NCBI GenBank assembly: GCA_963724405.1
Contig: CAVRUQ010000011.1
Coordinates: forward strand, 434,001 to 498,000
Reading direction: 5' to 3'
From: CAVQBJ01 sp963724405
GTDB taxonomy: Bacteria > Actinomycetota > Thermoleophilia > Solirubrobacterales > Solirubrobacteraceae
DNA length: 64,000 bases
Each line of letters starts with the position of its first letter. Position 1 is the first letter of the stretch. The translations under genes were made by a program, and so were the position numbers. Positions 8,135-16,785 of this stretch are shown here, one piece after another. The notes below the pieces were generated by a model. That model made no database searches, was not told the origin of the DNA, and was given only the letters and a program-made list of their open reading frames with translations.

Positions 8135-8542
8135 ATGAGCGACACCAAGGTGAGCAAGTCCGAGCAGGAGTGGCGCGAGCAGCTGACGCCCGCGCAGTAC
8201 GACATCCTGCGCCGGGCCGGCACCGAGCCGCCCTTCACGGGCGAGTACGTCTACAACAAGGAGTCGGGCGCTTACCGCTGCGCCGGCTGCGGCGCCACCC
8301 TCTTCGGCTCGAACGCGAAGTTCGAGTCGGGCACCGGCTGGCCGAGCTTCACCGAGCCGGCGATCGCCGAGGCGGTCGAGCTTCGCCCGGACAACGGCTT
8401 GTTCATGCGCCGCACCGAGGTCGTGTGCCGCGCCTGCGGTGGCCATCTCGGGCACGTGTTCGACGACGGACCCGGCCCGACGGGCCAGCGCTACTGCATC
8501 AATTCGGGCGCGCTCGCGTTCGCGCCCGAGAGCGGGAAGTAG
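8135..8542 (+). CDS. msrB: Peptide-methionine (R)-S-oxide reductase
   Basis: 135 residues. It reduces methionine-R-sulfoxide in oxidised proteins. Catalytic Cys121 is in RYCINSGAL, and the two zinc-binding CxxC motifs (CAGC, CRAC) are present, as is the TGWPSF loop. The ATG at 8135 has GAAAGGAA upstream; an earlier in-frame ATG at 8087 lacks a ribosome site. It is a single-gene unit ending in a strong hairpin. The partner enzyme msrA lies 4 kb away on the other strand, not fused or coupled. Confidence 0.95.
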   Translation: MSDTKVSKSEQEWREQLTPAQYDILRRAGTEPPFTGEYVYNKESGAYRCAGCGATLFGSNAKFESGTGWPSFTEPAIAEAVELRPDNGLFMRRTEVVCRACGGHLGHVFDDGPGPTGQRYCINSGALAFAPESGK

Positions 8543-8548
8543 AGCCGC

Positions 8549-8568
8549 GGGGCGCCCCAAGGCGCCCC
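8549..8568 (+). terminator. Hairpin after msrB
   Basis: Perfect inverted repeat GGGGCGCC-ccaa-GGCGCCCC starting 7 bases after the msrB stop, followed by TTCC. There is no long T run, but this is usual in such GC-rich genomes. Confidence 0.6.
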
Positions 8569-8633
8569 TTCCGCCGGCGGGCCGCCTCCGGCCTGCCGGC
8601 GGCCTGCCGGCGCGTGCCGGCCCGCAAGTCGTC

Positions 8634-8654
8634 GGGCCCGCGGTGAGCGGGCCC
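8634..8654. terminator. Second hairpin between msrB and amtB
   Basis: Perfect inverted repeat GGGCCCGC-ggtga-GCGGGCCC followed by TTCCG. It lies between the msrB terminator and the amtB upstream repeats and may separate the two transcription units. Confidence 0.45.
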
Positions 8655-8664
8655 TTCCGACAAC

Positions 8665-8727
8665 GTGTCCAAGTCGCCTAGCCAGGTGTCGAAAGCTCCC
8701 GGCCAAGTGTTGGACACCGTGTCCCTA
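8665..8727. promoter_or_regulatory. Three 21-base imperfect direct repeats upstream of amtB
   Basis: Units starting GTGTC at 8665, GTGTC at 8686 and GTGTT at 8707 follow each other at exactly 21 bases (two helical turns). Units one and two agree at 14 of 21 positions. In addition GTGTCCAA (8665) is complementary to TTGGACAC (8710), and GGACACcGTGTCC (8712-8724) is a palindrome. Candidate activator or repressor site for nitrogen control of amtB; no known consensus (GlnR, AmtR) is matched. Confidence 0.35.
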
Positions 8728-8839
8728 GCGACCGTGACGGCGCCCCTGTTTCATGGGCCCATCCGAAATGGCGCCGTGCGCTGCCGTGCGCAGATGGCGG
8801 TATGCCACCAGATCGACTCGTTGGAACGGAGGCTATTCG

Positions 8840-10261
8840 TTGACTTGGCTTGCATACCCCTCGTGGCTGAACCCGGGGGACAACGCGTGGCAGCTCACCG
8901 CTGCAACGCTGGTCGGGCTCATGAGCGTTCCCGGCCTGGCGGTCCTGTACGGCGGGGTGATGCAGAAGCGCTGGTCGGTCAACAGCATGATGCTCACCTT
9001 CGTCGGCTTCTGTCTGGTGATGGTGGCGTGGGTGCTGTGGGCGTTCAAGATGGGCTTCGGCACGTCGATCGGCAGCGGTAGCGGCCTGTTCGGGACGCAC
9101 AGCTTCCTCGGAAGCGCGCTCGGTGAGCCGGGGGCGATCCTGTCGGCCGGAGCGGAGCAGGCGCAGGCGTCGGTCCCCTCGATCGCCACCGGTCCGCCGT
9201 TCCACTTCGCGACCCCGGCGCTCGCGTACTTCCAGTTCGTGTTCGCCGCGATCACCCCGCTGCTGATGCTCGGGTCGATTCTCGGTCGCGTCAGCTTCAA
9301 GGCGTGGATCCCGTTCGTGCTCCTCTGGATCACGTGCGTCTACACGGTCAATGCCTTCCTGCTGTGGGGCGGCGGCTACTGGGCGGCGCACGGCTCGCTC
9401 GACTACTCGGGCGGCTACGTCATCCACCTGTCGGCCGGCATCTCCGGCTTCGTGGCCGCGGCGGTGATCGGACCACGATTGCAACGAGACAGGGAGATCG
9501 ACGCACCGAACAACCTGTTGATGGTGATGACCGGCGCCGGTCTGCTGTGGCTCGGCTGGAACGGCTTCAACGGCGGTGACCCGTACTACGCGGGCGTCAA
9601 CGCCTCCGACGCCGTGCTCAACACGAACGTCTGCACCGCGGTGGCCGTGCTCGTGTGGATCGCGTGGGACTACATCTTCCGCGACAAGCCCTCGCTCATC
9701 GGGAGCGTCAACGGCATGATCACCGGCCTCGTGGGCATCACCCCGGCGGCCGGCTTCGTGGACGGCTGGGGGGCGCTGCTCATCGGCGTCATCGCCTCCA
9801 CGCTCGTGTGGATGGCGATCCGCTTCCTCAGCCGCGCGCCGGTCTTCCGCAGCGTGGACGACACGCTCGGCGTGATCTACACCCACGGCCTGGCCGGATT
9901 CGTGGGCGGACTGTTAGTCGGCCTGTTCGCCAACCCGAAGATGATCGAGTACATCGGCGTCGGCAGCACGCCGAGCATCTCGCCGGTCGGCAGCGTGTTC
10001 CACGGCGGCACCTGGACGCTGTTCCGCTGGCAGCTCGAGGCCGGTCTGTGGGTGATCCTGTTCAGCGGCACGGTGACGTTCATCCTGCTGAAGCTCGTCG
10101 GCCTGTTCCTCCCGCTGCGCCTCACGCAGGAAGAGCTGGAGGAGGGCGATCACGCCATCCACGGCAACGAGGTGTACCCGTCCGACGTTCCGACGCTCGG
10201 TGGCCCGCACCCCGGCTGGACGCCCACCCCGGCGCAGGAGCCGGCGGTCAGCGGCGCCTAG
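8840..10261 (+). CDS. amtB: Ammonium transporter (Amt family)
   Basis: 473 residues if it starts at the TTG at 8840, which has GGAGG 7 bases upstream; an upstream reading from 8753 adds a basic, non-membrane leader. Eleven or so hydrophobic helices are visible. The signature GGYVIHLSAGISGF carries the first pore histidine and THGLAGFVGG the second, and LDYSGG holds the recruitment Asp. The C-terminal tail (TQEELEEGDHAIHG) resembles the PII-contacting region. No glnK/glnB gene follows, unlike most bacteria. It transports ammonium across the plasma membrane. Confidence 0.93.
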   Translation: MTWLAYPSWLNPGDNAWQLTAATLVGLMSVPGLAVLYGGVMQKRWSVNSMMLTFVGFCLVMVAWVLWAFKMGFGTSIGSGSGLFGTHSFLGSALGEPGAILSAGAEQAQASVPSIATGPPFHFATPALAYFQFVFAAITPLLMLGSILGRVSFKAWIPFVLLWITCVYTVNAFLLWGGGYWAAHGSLDYSGGYVIHLSAGISGFVAAAVIGPRLQRDREIDAPNNLLMVMTGAGLLWLGWNGFNGGDPYYAGVNASDAVLNTNVCTAVAVLVWIAWDYIFRDKPSLIGSVNGMITGLVGITPAAGFVDGWGALLIGVIASTLVWMAIRFLSRAPVFRSVDDTLGVIYTHGLAGFVGGLLVGLFANPKMIEYIGVGSTPSISPVGSVFHGGTWTLFRWQLEAGLWVILFSGTVTFILLKLVGLFLPLRLTQEELEEGDHAIHGNEVYPSDVPTLGGPHPGWTPTPAQEPAVSGA

Positions 10262-10294
10262 CGCCCTCAACCGAAGAGCACAACCGATCGAGCG

Positions 10295-10321
10295 CGACCT
10301 CCGGCCCCGGGCCGGGGGTCG
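10295..10321. terminator. Hairpin between amtB and the LysR gene
   Basis: Arms CGACCTCCGGCCC and GGGCCGGGGGTCG pair along 13 bases with one G-T wobble, in the 90-base gap between the convergent amtB and LysR-type genes. Probably a bidirectional terminator. Confidence 0.5.
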
Positions 10322-10351
10322 CGCCGTCGTTGGGGGCCCCTCGGGCGGGGC

Positions 10352-11288
10352 TCACTGCGGCGACGGCCCGGTGATGTTCATGCCGACGTAGCGCCCGGAG
10401 ACGTCGACGAGGATCTGGCGCATGGCCGCGGCGGCCGGCGTCAGGCGGGTCCCGGCCGGCGTGGCGGCGATCACCCGTCGCACCGGGCTGTGGGGTGACA
10501 GCGCGCGAATGGCGATGTCGTCGCGGCCGCCGGACAGGGCGAGCTCGGGGATGAGCGCGACGCCGACGCCGGCGGCGACGAGGCCCTGGACCGTCGCGTA
10601 GTCGTCGCTCTCGAACGACACGAGCGGCTCAAAGCCCGCGGCGTGGCAGGAGCGCACGACATGGCGCGCGCAGGAGCTCGTCGAGGAGGTCTGGATCCAT
10701 GCCTCGGCGCGGAGGTTCTCCAGGCGCAGCGTGCGGCGCTCGGCCAGCGGGTGGTCGGCCGGCAGGGCGAGGAACATCGGATCCTCGAGCAGCGGCTCGC
10801 GCGTGATGTCCGGTCCGAGCGACTCGCTCGTGCCCGTCGAACTCGAACAGCAGCGCGAGATCGAACTCGCCCGCCGACAGGCGGGGCCCGATCTCCTCGG
10901 GCTCGCCCTCGGCGAGCGAGATCGCCACCTCCGGATGCTGGGCGCGGAAGATGGCGATCGCGAGCGGCATGAGCGTCGCGCCGGCGGTCGGGAACGACGC
11001 CATCCGCAGCTGCCCGCCGCGCAGGCCGGCGATCGCGGCGAGCTCGGCCTCGGCGGCGTGCAGCCGCGCGATGATCCCCTCGGCGTGCTCGAGCAGCACG
11101 CGCCCCGCCGGCGTCAGTCGCACCCCGCGCGGGAGGCGCTCGATGAGGTTGACCCCGGTCTCGCTCTCGAGCGCGGCGATCTGCTGCGAGACCGCCGACT
11201 GCGTATAGGAGAGCGCGTCGGCCGCGGCCGAGAACGAGCCGCGGTTGGCGACCTCGATGAGGACCCGTAGGCGGTTGACGTTAAGCAT
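10352..11288 (-). pseudogene. LysR family transcriptional regulator, frameshifted
   Basis: Two frames together make one complete LysR protein. The first (from the ATG at 11288) has the N-terminal helix-turn-helix (FSAAADALSYTQSAVSQQIA) and half of the ligand domain up to LLFEFDG. It then reads nonsense. The ligand domain continues in another frame with TSESLGPDITREPLLEDP, ADHPLAERR and VAAGVGVALIPELAL to the stop at 10352. The switch falls at a run of three C (10833-10835 on the plus strand); removing one base restores a normal protein of about 311 residues. This is either a real +1 frameshift or a sequencing error. Confidence 0.85.
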
Positions 11289-11301
11289 TAGCCTGACTAA
11301 T
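11287..11301. promoter_or_regulatory. LysR-type binding box (T-N11-A)
   Basis: ATTAGcctgaCTAAT is a perfect 15-base dyad that contains TTAG-N5-CTAA, the classic T-N11-A box. It touches the LysR start codon (11286-11288) and faces the divergent universal stress protein gene 134 bases away, so autoregulation and control of that gene are likely. Confidence 0.6.
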
Positions 11302-11434
11302 ACTAGACGTTAGAAGGATTATGGGATCTGATGGCAAAGGTATGCCACGATTCGTCCGATACAGAGCTTGAGAACTGATCACCACGCGGAGTACTGCGGC
11401 TCCCCGACATAGCCGTGTGCGAAAGGAAATCCCC

Positions 11435-12157
11435 ATGCAGACAAAGGTCATCATCTCTTACGACGGAACCGAGAACGATCACGACGCCCTGGCGCTCGGT
11501 CGTATCTTCGGCGATGCGGGCGCGCAGGTGTCGCTCGCCTATGTCCGCCACAGCCAGGAGCCCGACCCGCGCCGCGAGGCCGACGTCAACGCCGAGGCCG
11601 AGGCGATCCTCGACCGCGGCGCCGAGTGGCTCGGCCATCCCGAGGTCGGGCGCCACGTCGTGCTGGCCGGCTCCACCGGCGAGGGCCTACGCGCGCTGGC
11701 CGAGCGCGAGGAGGCCGATCTCGTCGTGTTCGGCTCCGACGCGCACACCGCCCCGGGACATGTGCAGCCCGGACGTTCGGCCCTGCGCCTGATGGCCGGC
11801 GGCCCGGTCGCCGTCGCGATCGCGCCGGCCCGGCTGCGTGACCGCCAGGATGCGCGCCTCGATCCGGTGGCGCTCGCGGGCGGCGAGGTCGATCCGGCGG
11901 CGCGTCGCACCGCCGAGGAGATCGCGCTCGAGACCCGGACGTCGCTCGCGCTGCCCTCGCAGGAGGGCGTCAACCTGCTCGTCATCGGCTCGCGCCCCGG
12001 CACCCGAGACGGCCGCGTCGGGCTGAGCTCGGCCTCGGAGTACGTCGTCGAGACGGCCACGTCGATCGTGCTGGTGCTCCCGCGCGGCGTCGCGTTCAGC
12101 GTCGACAGCGGCGCCGAGCTGATCGTCGACTCCTCGTCGGTCGATCACGAGGCGTAA
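11435..12157 (+). CDS. Tandem universal stress protein (UspA family)
   Basis: 240 residues with two UspA-type domains. Domain 1 (about 1-130) opens with KVIISYDGTENDHDALALG and holds DLVVFGSDAHT; domain 2 (about 150-225) has NLLVIGSRPGTRDG and ATSIVLVLPRG. The ATP-binding G-2x-G-9x-G(S/T) pattern is only partly kept. The ATG at 11435 has GAAAGGAAAT upstream. It is divergent from the LysR-type gene and ends at a strong hairpin. A paralogue lies at 49431-50099. A role in stress survival is the family knowledge; no partner is known. Confidence 0.85.
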   Translation: MQTKVIISYDGTENDHDALALGRIFGDAGAQVSLAYVRHSQEPDPRREADVNAEAEAILDRGAEWLGHPEVGRHVVLAGSTGEGLRALAEREEADLVVFGSDAHTAPGHVQPGRSALRLMAGGPVAVAIAPARLRDRQDARLDPVALAGGEVDPAARRTAEEIALETRTSLALPSQEGVNLLVIGSRPGTRDGRVGLSSASEYVVETATSIVLVLPRGVAFSVDSGAELIVDSSSVDHEA

Positions 12158-12201
12158 CCGGGCCGCGCACCTCGCGCTGCCAGACCGTCACACCCAGTAG
12201 C

Positions 12202-12233
12202 ACGACCGCCCGGCTGAGCAGCCGGGCGGTCGT
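12202..12233. terminator. Bidirectional hairpin terminator
   Basis: Stem ACGACCGCCCGGC / GCCGGGCGGTCGT with a six-base loop, followed by TCGTT, between the convergent universal stress protein gene and msrA. Thirteen perfect pairs. Confidence 0.8.
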
Positions 12234-12269
12234 TCGTTGAGGGTGCGCGGCCGCCCTCGCGGGCGGCGC

Positions 12270-12923
12270 TCAGCTTCGGGTCGAGAGCCCGATCGGGCAG
12301 CTGACGCCCGTGCCGCCGAGACCGCAGTAGCCGCCGGGGTTCTTGGCCAGATACTGCTGGTGGTAGGCCTCGGCGTAGTAGAAGGCGTGCAGCGGGTTGA
12401 TCTCGGTGGTGATCGTCCCATGCCCGGCGCGCGTGAGCTCCTGCTGGTAGGCATCGCGGCTCGCCTCGGCGGCGGCGCGCTGCTCCTCGTCGGCGTAGAG
12501 GATCACGGAGCGGTACTGCGTGCCGACGTCGTTGCCCTGGCGCATGCCCTGCGTCGGGTCATGGCCCTCCCAGAACAGGCGCAGCATCTCCTGCAGGGTC
12601 GTCACCTGCGTGTCGAATGCGACGAGCACGACCTCGGAATGGCCCGTGCGGCCGCTGCACACCTCGTCGTAGGTCGGGTTCGGGGTGTAGCCGCCGGCGT
12701 AGCCGACGGCGGTCGTGTACACGCCGGCCGACTCCCAGAACAGGCGCTCGGCGCCCCAGAAGCAGCCCAGGCCGACGACGAGCTGCTCGACGCCGTACGG
12801 GAATGGAGGCTTGAGCGGGTTGCCGAGCACGAAGTGGCGCTCGGGAACGGCGATCGGCTCGGTCCGACCCGGGAGCGCCTTGTCGGCCTGCACCATGTCG
12901 GTCTTGTGGCCAAAGAAGAGCAT
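12270..12923 (-). CDS. msrA: Peptide-methionine (S)-S-oxide reductase
   Basis: 217 residues. Catalytic Cys54 is in GLGCFWGAERLFW; the YDEVCSGRTGHSEVV and NDVGTQYRSVIL segments are diagnostic. C-terminal Cys residues in GGYCGLGGTGVSCPIG are the resolving cysteines. A GGAGG site precedes the ATG. It reduces methionine-S-sulfoxide with thioredoxin. It carries about 45 residues before the core, as in other actinobacterial MsrA proteins. It is a single-gene unit, convergent with the universal stress gene. Confidence 0.95.
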   Translation of the reverse strand: MLFFGHKTDMVQADKALPGRTEPIAVPERHFVLGNPLKPPFPYGVEQLVVGLGCFWGAERLFWESAGVYTTAVGYAGGYTPNPTYDEVCSGRTGHSEVVLVAFDTQVTTLQEMLRLFWEGHDPTQGMRQGNDVGTQYRSVILYADEEQRAAAEASRDAYQQELTRAGHGTITTEINPLHAFYYAEAYHQQYLAKNPGGYCGLGGTGVSCPIGLSTRS

Positions 12924-12957
12924 TCTGCCTCCAGATGAGCGTCGATCGAAGTGGACG

Positions 12958-12978
12958 GTGGGCGCGCAACGCGCCCAC
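12958..12978. terminator. Hairpin downstream of the typA-NIPSNAP operon
   Basis: GTGGGCGCG-caa-CGCGCCCAC, nine perfect pairs, 33 bases after the NIPSNAP stop on the minus strand and just upstream of msrA. Confidence 0.55.
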
Positions 12979-13010
12979 CTGAACCAATAGTCCGCGCCGG
13001 GCCGGAGGCG

Positions 13011-13316
13011 TTACGGGGCGTGGCCCTCGATCGCCTCGATCAGGCGCAGGTCCATCGACTCAATGTAGTCCTTCGGGTTCCATCCCAGGCCGGCCCGATC
13101 GCGGGCCTCGAGGTAGCCGCGCTCGCCGTCCTGGAAGGTGCCCGCGCCGTCCCAGCGAACGAGCCACGCGAACTCGTCGCGCTCCGGCGCGCGCCAGGCG
13201 CCGACGACGTGGAAGCCGTGGGCTTGGCGCAGCGGGACGAGGTCGCGCTCCCACAGCCGCACGAACTCGTCTGCCGTCTCCGGGACAAGGACATACGTGC
13301 GCAGCTGGTAGGTCAT
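13011..13316 (-). CDS. NIPSNAP family protein
   Basis: 101 residues with ferredoxin-like alpha-beta pattern: QLRTYVLVPETADEFVRLWE at the N-terminus, VVGAW and FAWLVRWDG in the middle. These are typical of NIPSNAP domains, whose bacterial function is unknown. The ATG at 13316 overlaps the end of typA by 4 bases, so the two are co-translated. A longer in-frame reading upstream would lie inside typA and is not credible. Confidence 0.8.
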   Translation of the reverse strand: MTYQLRTYVLVPETADEFVRLWERDLVPLRQAHGFHVVGAWRAPERDEFAWLVRWDGAGTFQDGERGYLEARDRAGLGWNPKDYIESMDLRLIEAIEGHAP

Positions 13317-15151
13317 GCCGGCGCCCCGGCACGGGCGCGGCGCCCGGCCTTGACCCGTTCGGTCTTCTCGAGCACGACCTTGCGCAGGCGCACGTTGGCC
13401 GGGGTGACCTCGACGCATTCGTCCTCGCGCAGGAACTCGAGCGCCTGGTCGAGCGACAGCTCGCGGTGGGGAACGAGGCGTACGAGCACGTCGGCGGTCG
13501 AGGAGCGGATGTTGGTCAGGTGCTTCTCCTTGCACGCATTCACGTCAAGGTCGTCCGAGCGCGCGTTCTCGCCGACGATCATCCCCTCGTACACGGCGGC
13601 GCCCGGACCGACGAACATCGTCCCGCGCTCCTGCAGGTTCATGAGCGCGAACTGGGCGGTGACGCCGCGGCGGTCGGACACGAGCGCGCCGGTCGGGCGG
13701 GTGCGCAGCTCGCCGAACCACGGCTCCCAGCGGTCGAAGACGTGGTGGATGAGCCCCGTGCCGCGTGTCTCGGTCAGGAACTCGGTGCGAAAGCCGATCA
13801 GCCCGCGGGCGGGGACGAGGTACTCCATCCGCACCCAGCCCGTGCCGTGGTTCACCATCTGCTCCAGGCGCGCCTTGCGCAGCGCGAGCAGTTGCGTCAC
13901 GACGCCGACGTAGTCCTCGGGCACGTCGATCGCGAGCCGCTCGACCGGCTCGTTGATCTTCCCGTCGACCTCGCGCGTGAGCACCTGCGGCTGGCCGACG
14001 GTGAGCTCGAAGCCCTCGCGGCGCATGATCTCCACGAGGATGGCGAGCTGCAGCTCGCCGCGACCCTGGACCTCCCAGGCGTCCGGCCGCGCCGTGTCGC
14101 GAACGCGCAGCGAGACGTTGCCGACGAGCTCGGCGTCGAGGCGGGCGCGCACCTGGCGGGCGGTGAGCTTGCTCCCGTCCTGGCCCGCGAGCGGCGAGGT
14201 GTTGATCCCGATCGTGACCGACAGCGAGGGCTCGTCGACCGTGATGACCGGCAGGGGCCGCGGATCATCGAGGTCGGCGAGCGTCTCGCCGATCGTCACC
14301 TCGGCGATGCCCGCGATGGCGATGATCTCGCCCGGCCCGACCTCGTCGGCCTCGACGCGGTCGAGCGCCTCGGTGATGTACAGCTCGCCCACCTGCGCGC
14401 GCGCGATCGTGCCGTCGGCGCGGCACCAGGCGATGGCCTGGCCCTTGCGGATGTGGCCGTGATGGACGCGGCAGAGGGCGAGGCGTCCCACGTAGGGCGA
14501 GGCGTCGAGGTTGGTGACGAGCGCCTGGAGCGGGTGCTCGGGGTCGTACATCGGGGGCGGGATGCGCTCCACGAGGAGGTCGAGCAGCGGCTTCAGATCG
14601 GTGCCCTCCTCACCCTCGGTGAGCGAGGCCCATCCGGCCTTCGCGTTCGTGTAGACGATCGGGAACTCGATCTGCTCCTCGTCGGCGTCGAGATCGAGGA
14701 ACAGCTCGTAGACCTCGTCGACGACCTCGCCGATGCGGGCGTCGGGGCGGTCGACCTTGTTGACGACGAGGATCACGGGCAGGCGGGCCTCGAGTGCCTT
14801 GCGCAGCACGAAGCGGGTCTGGGGGAGGGGACCCTCGCTCGCGTCCACGAGCAGCAGCACGCCGTCCACCATCGTCAGGCCGCGCTCCACCTCGCCGCCG
14901 AAGTCCGCGTGACCGGGCGTGTCGACGATGTTCAGCTTGACCCCGTCGTGATGGACCGCCGTGTTCTTGGCCAGGATCGTGATGCCCTTCTCGCGCTCGA
15001 GGTCCATCGAGTCCATCACGCGCTCGTTGACGTCCTGGCCGGCGCGGAAGGCGCCGGACTGCCACAGCATCGCATCGACGAGCGTTGTCTTGCCGTGGTC
15101 GACGTGGGCGACGATCGCCACGTTGCGGATGTCGGAGCGGGGCTCGAGCAC
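13313..15151 (-). CDS. typA: Translational GTPase TypA/BipA
   Basis: 612 residues, normal length. The G domain has G1 AHVDHGKTTL, G3 DTPGHADFGG and G4 NKVDRPDAR; G2 is in REKGITI. Elongation-factor domain II and the BipA-specific C-terminal domain (YLVPARGLIGFRTEFLTETRG) follow. It binds the ribosome and is needed for assembly and growth under stress. A GTG start is used at 15151. It leads the NIPSNAP gene in one operon and is divergent from the polyamine operon, with a perfect palindrome between them. Confidence 0.95.
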   Translation of the reverse strand: MLEPRSDIRNVAIVAHVDHGKTTLVDAMLWQSGAFRAGQDVNERVMDSMDLEREKGITILAKNTAVHHDGVKLNIVDTPGHADFGGEVERGLTMVDGVLLLVDASEGPLPQTRFVLRKALEARLPVILVVNKVDRPDARIGEVVDEVYELFLDLDADEEQIEFPIVYTNAKAGWASLTEGEEGTDLKPLLDLLVERIPPPMYDPEHPLQALVTNLDASPYVGRLALCRVHHGHIRKGQAIAWCRADGTIARAQVGELYITEALDRVEADEVGPGEIIAIAGIAEVTIGETLADLDDPRPLPVITVDEPSLSVTIGINTSPLAGQDGSKLTARQVRARLDAELVGNVSLRVRDTARPDAWEVQGRGELQLAILVEIMRREGFELTVGQPQVLTREVDGKINEPVERLAIDVPEDYVGVVTQLLALRKARLEQMVNHGTGWVRMEYLVPARGLIGFRTEFLTETRGTGLIHHVFDRWEPWFGELRTRPTGALVSDRRGVTAQFALMNLQERGTMFVGPGAAVYEGMIVGENARSDDLDVNACKEKHLTNIRSSTADVLVRLVPHRELSLDQALEFLREDECVEVTPANVRLRKVVLEKTERVKAGRRARAGAPA

Positions 15152-15189
15152 CCGCCGCAGGCTAGACGATCGGCGGCCGCCGACCCCGC

Positions 15190-15206
15190 GTGTACAGCCT
15201 GTACAC
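15190..15206. promoter_or_regulatory. 17-base palindromic operator between typA and the polyamine operon
   Basis: GTGTACAgccTGTACAC, seven perfect base pairs around a three-base centre, 39 bases before the typA start and 116 before the aminotransferase start. TGTACA half-sites occur in several GntR and TetR operators; the protein that would bind is not in the immediate neighbourhood. Confidence 0.55.
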
Positions 15207-15321
15207 CCGCGCTCGGCGACGGTGGTCGGTCTGTGCCTTGCCCGGCGTCACGGGCGGGGAGTAGCGTTGGCCGCAGGATCCAGCGCCGCATCGGGCGGCG
15301 CGGCAACGAAGGAGGAGTCCC

Positions 15322-16722
15322 ATGGCCACCGAGGTGACCGGCTCGAGCGCCGCTTCCACGGCACCGACCGCCGACCTGCAGGAGCTCGGGCGGCGCCACC
15401 TGTGGATGCACTTCACGCGCATGAGCGCCTACAACGCCGGCAATGAGATCCCGATCATCGTCCGCGGCGACGGCTGCTACGTGTACGACGAGCACGGCCG
15501 GCGCTTCCTCGACGGCCTGTCCGCGCTGTACTGCGTCAACGTCGGCCACGGCCGGGCCGAGCTCGCCGAGGCCGCGGCCGCCCAGGCCCGCGAGCTCGGC
15601 TTCTACACGACCTGGAGCTACGCCCATCCCCGCGCCATCGAGCTCGCCGCGCGCATCGCCGAGCTCGCGCCGCCCGGCCTCAACCGAGTGTTCTTCACCT
15701 CGGGCGGCTCGGAGGCGGTCGAATCGGCCTGGAAGCTCGCGCGGGCCTACCACGGCCTGCGCGGCGAGCCGACGCGCACGAAGCTCATCGCCCGCGATCT
15801 CGCCTACCACGGGACGACGCTCGGCGCGCTCACCGCCACCGGTCTGACCAGCCTGCGCCAGCCGTTCGAGCCGCTCGTCCCCGGAGGCTGCCACGTGCCG
15901 AACACGAACAGCTACCGCTGGGGCGAGACGCGCGATCCGCTGTGGGCGGCGGAGGCGATCGAGGAGCGCATCGAGTTCGAGGGCGCGCAGACCGTCGCCG
16001 CCGTGATCCTCGAGCCGGTCCAGAACGCCGGCGGGTGCTTCGTGCCGCAGGAGGGCTACTTCGAGCGCGTGCGCGAGATCTGCGATCGCCACGGCGTGCT
16101 GCTCATCTCCGACGAGGTGATCTGCTCGTGGGGACGGCTCGGGCACTGGTTCGGATCGGAGCGCTTCGGCTACGTACCGGACATCATCACGACGGCCAAG
16201 GGCCTGACCTCGGCCTACATCCCGATGGGCGCGGTCATCGCCGCCGATCACGTCGCGGAGCCGTTCCTGTACGGCGACGAGATGTTCGCGCATGGCTTCA
16301 CCTTCGGCGGGCATCCCGTGGCGGCGGCGGTCGCGCTGGCCAACATCGACCTCATCGAGCGCGAGGATCTCTGCGGCCGGGTTCGCGAGCGCGAGGGCGC
16401 GCTGCGCGCGATGCTCGAGCGCCTGCGCGACATCCCGATCGTCGGCGACGTGCGCGGCGCCGGCTATTTCCACGCGATCGAGCTCGTCAAGGACCAGGAG
16501 ACGAAGGAGACGTTCGACCACGAGGAGTCCGAGGACCTCCTGCGCGGCTTCGTCTCGGGCGAGCTGTTCCGGCGCGGGCTCATCTGCCGCTCGGACGATC
16601 GCGGCGACCCGGTCGTGCAGTTGGCGCCCCCGCTGATCGCCGGCCAGGAGCAGTTCGACGAGATCGAGTCGATCCTGCGACCGGTGCTCACGGAGGCGTG
16701 GGATCGCGTCCAGCGCCGCTAG
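15322..16722 (+). CDS. Class III PLP aminotransferase, probably putrescine/omega-amine:pyruvate
   Basis: 466 residues, fold type I, subgroup II. The PLP lysine is Lys293 in TTAKGLTSAYIPMG; SGGSEAVESAWKLAR binds the phosphate and LISDEVICSWGR holds the PLP-contacting Asp. The family includes beta-alanine:pyruvate and putrescine/cadaverine aminotransferases. Here the next gene is alanine dehydrogenase and the operon makes putrescine, so transfer from putrescine to pyruvate, giving 4-aminobutanal and alanine, is the inferred reaction. GGAGGAG precedes the ATG. Substrate remains inferred from context; other amines are possible. Confidence 0.8.
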   Translation: MATEVTGSSAASTAPTADLQELGRRHLWMHFTRMSAYNAGNEIPIIVRGDGCYVYDEHGRRFLDGLSALYCVNVGHGRAELAEAAAAQARELGFYTTWSYAHPRAIELAARIAELAPPGLNRVFFTSGGSEAVESAWKLARAYHGLRGEPTRTKLIARDLAYHGTTLGALTATGLTSLRQPFEPLVPGGCHVPNTNSYRWGETRDPLWAAEAIEERIEFEGAQTVAAVILEPVQNAGGCFVPQEGYFERVREICDRHGVLLISDEVICSWGRLGHWFGSERFGYVPDIITTAKGLTSAYIPMGAVIAADHVAEPFLYGDEMFAHGFTFGGHPVAAAVALANIDLIEREDLCGRVREREGALRAMLERLRDIPIVGDVRGAGYFHAIELVKDQETKETFDHEESEDLLRGFVSGELFRRGLICRSDDRGDPVVQLAPPLIAGQEQFDEIESILRPVLTEAWDRVQRR

Positions 16723-16785
16723 GCGCGACCCGTCACCGGGTCCGGCTCCGTCCGACCTGCCTAGGATGAATCGAAAGGACCTCTC

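Noticed and set aside
8499..8717. Minus-strand frame with repeated NTWPGAFDTWLGDLDTL between msrB and amtB
   Set aside because: The repetition reflects the 21-base DNA repeats; no ribosome site, and it runs into the msrB coding end.
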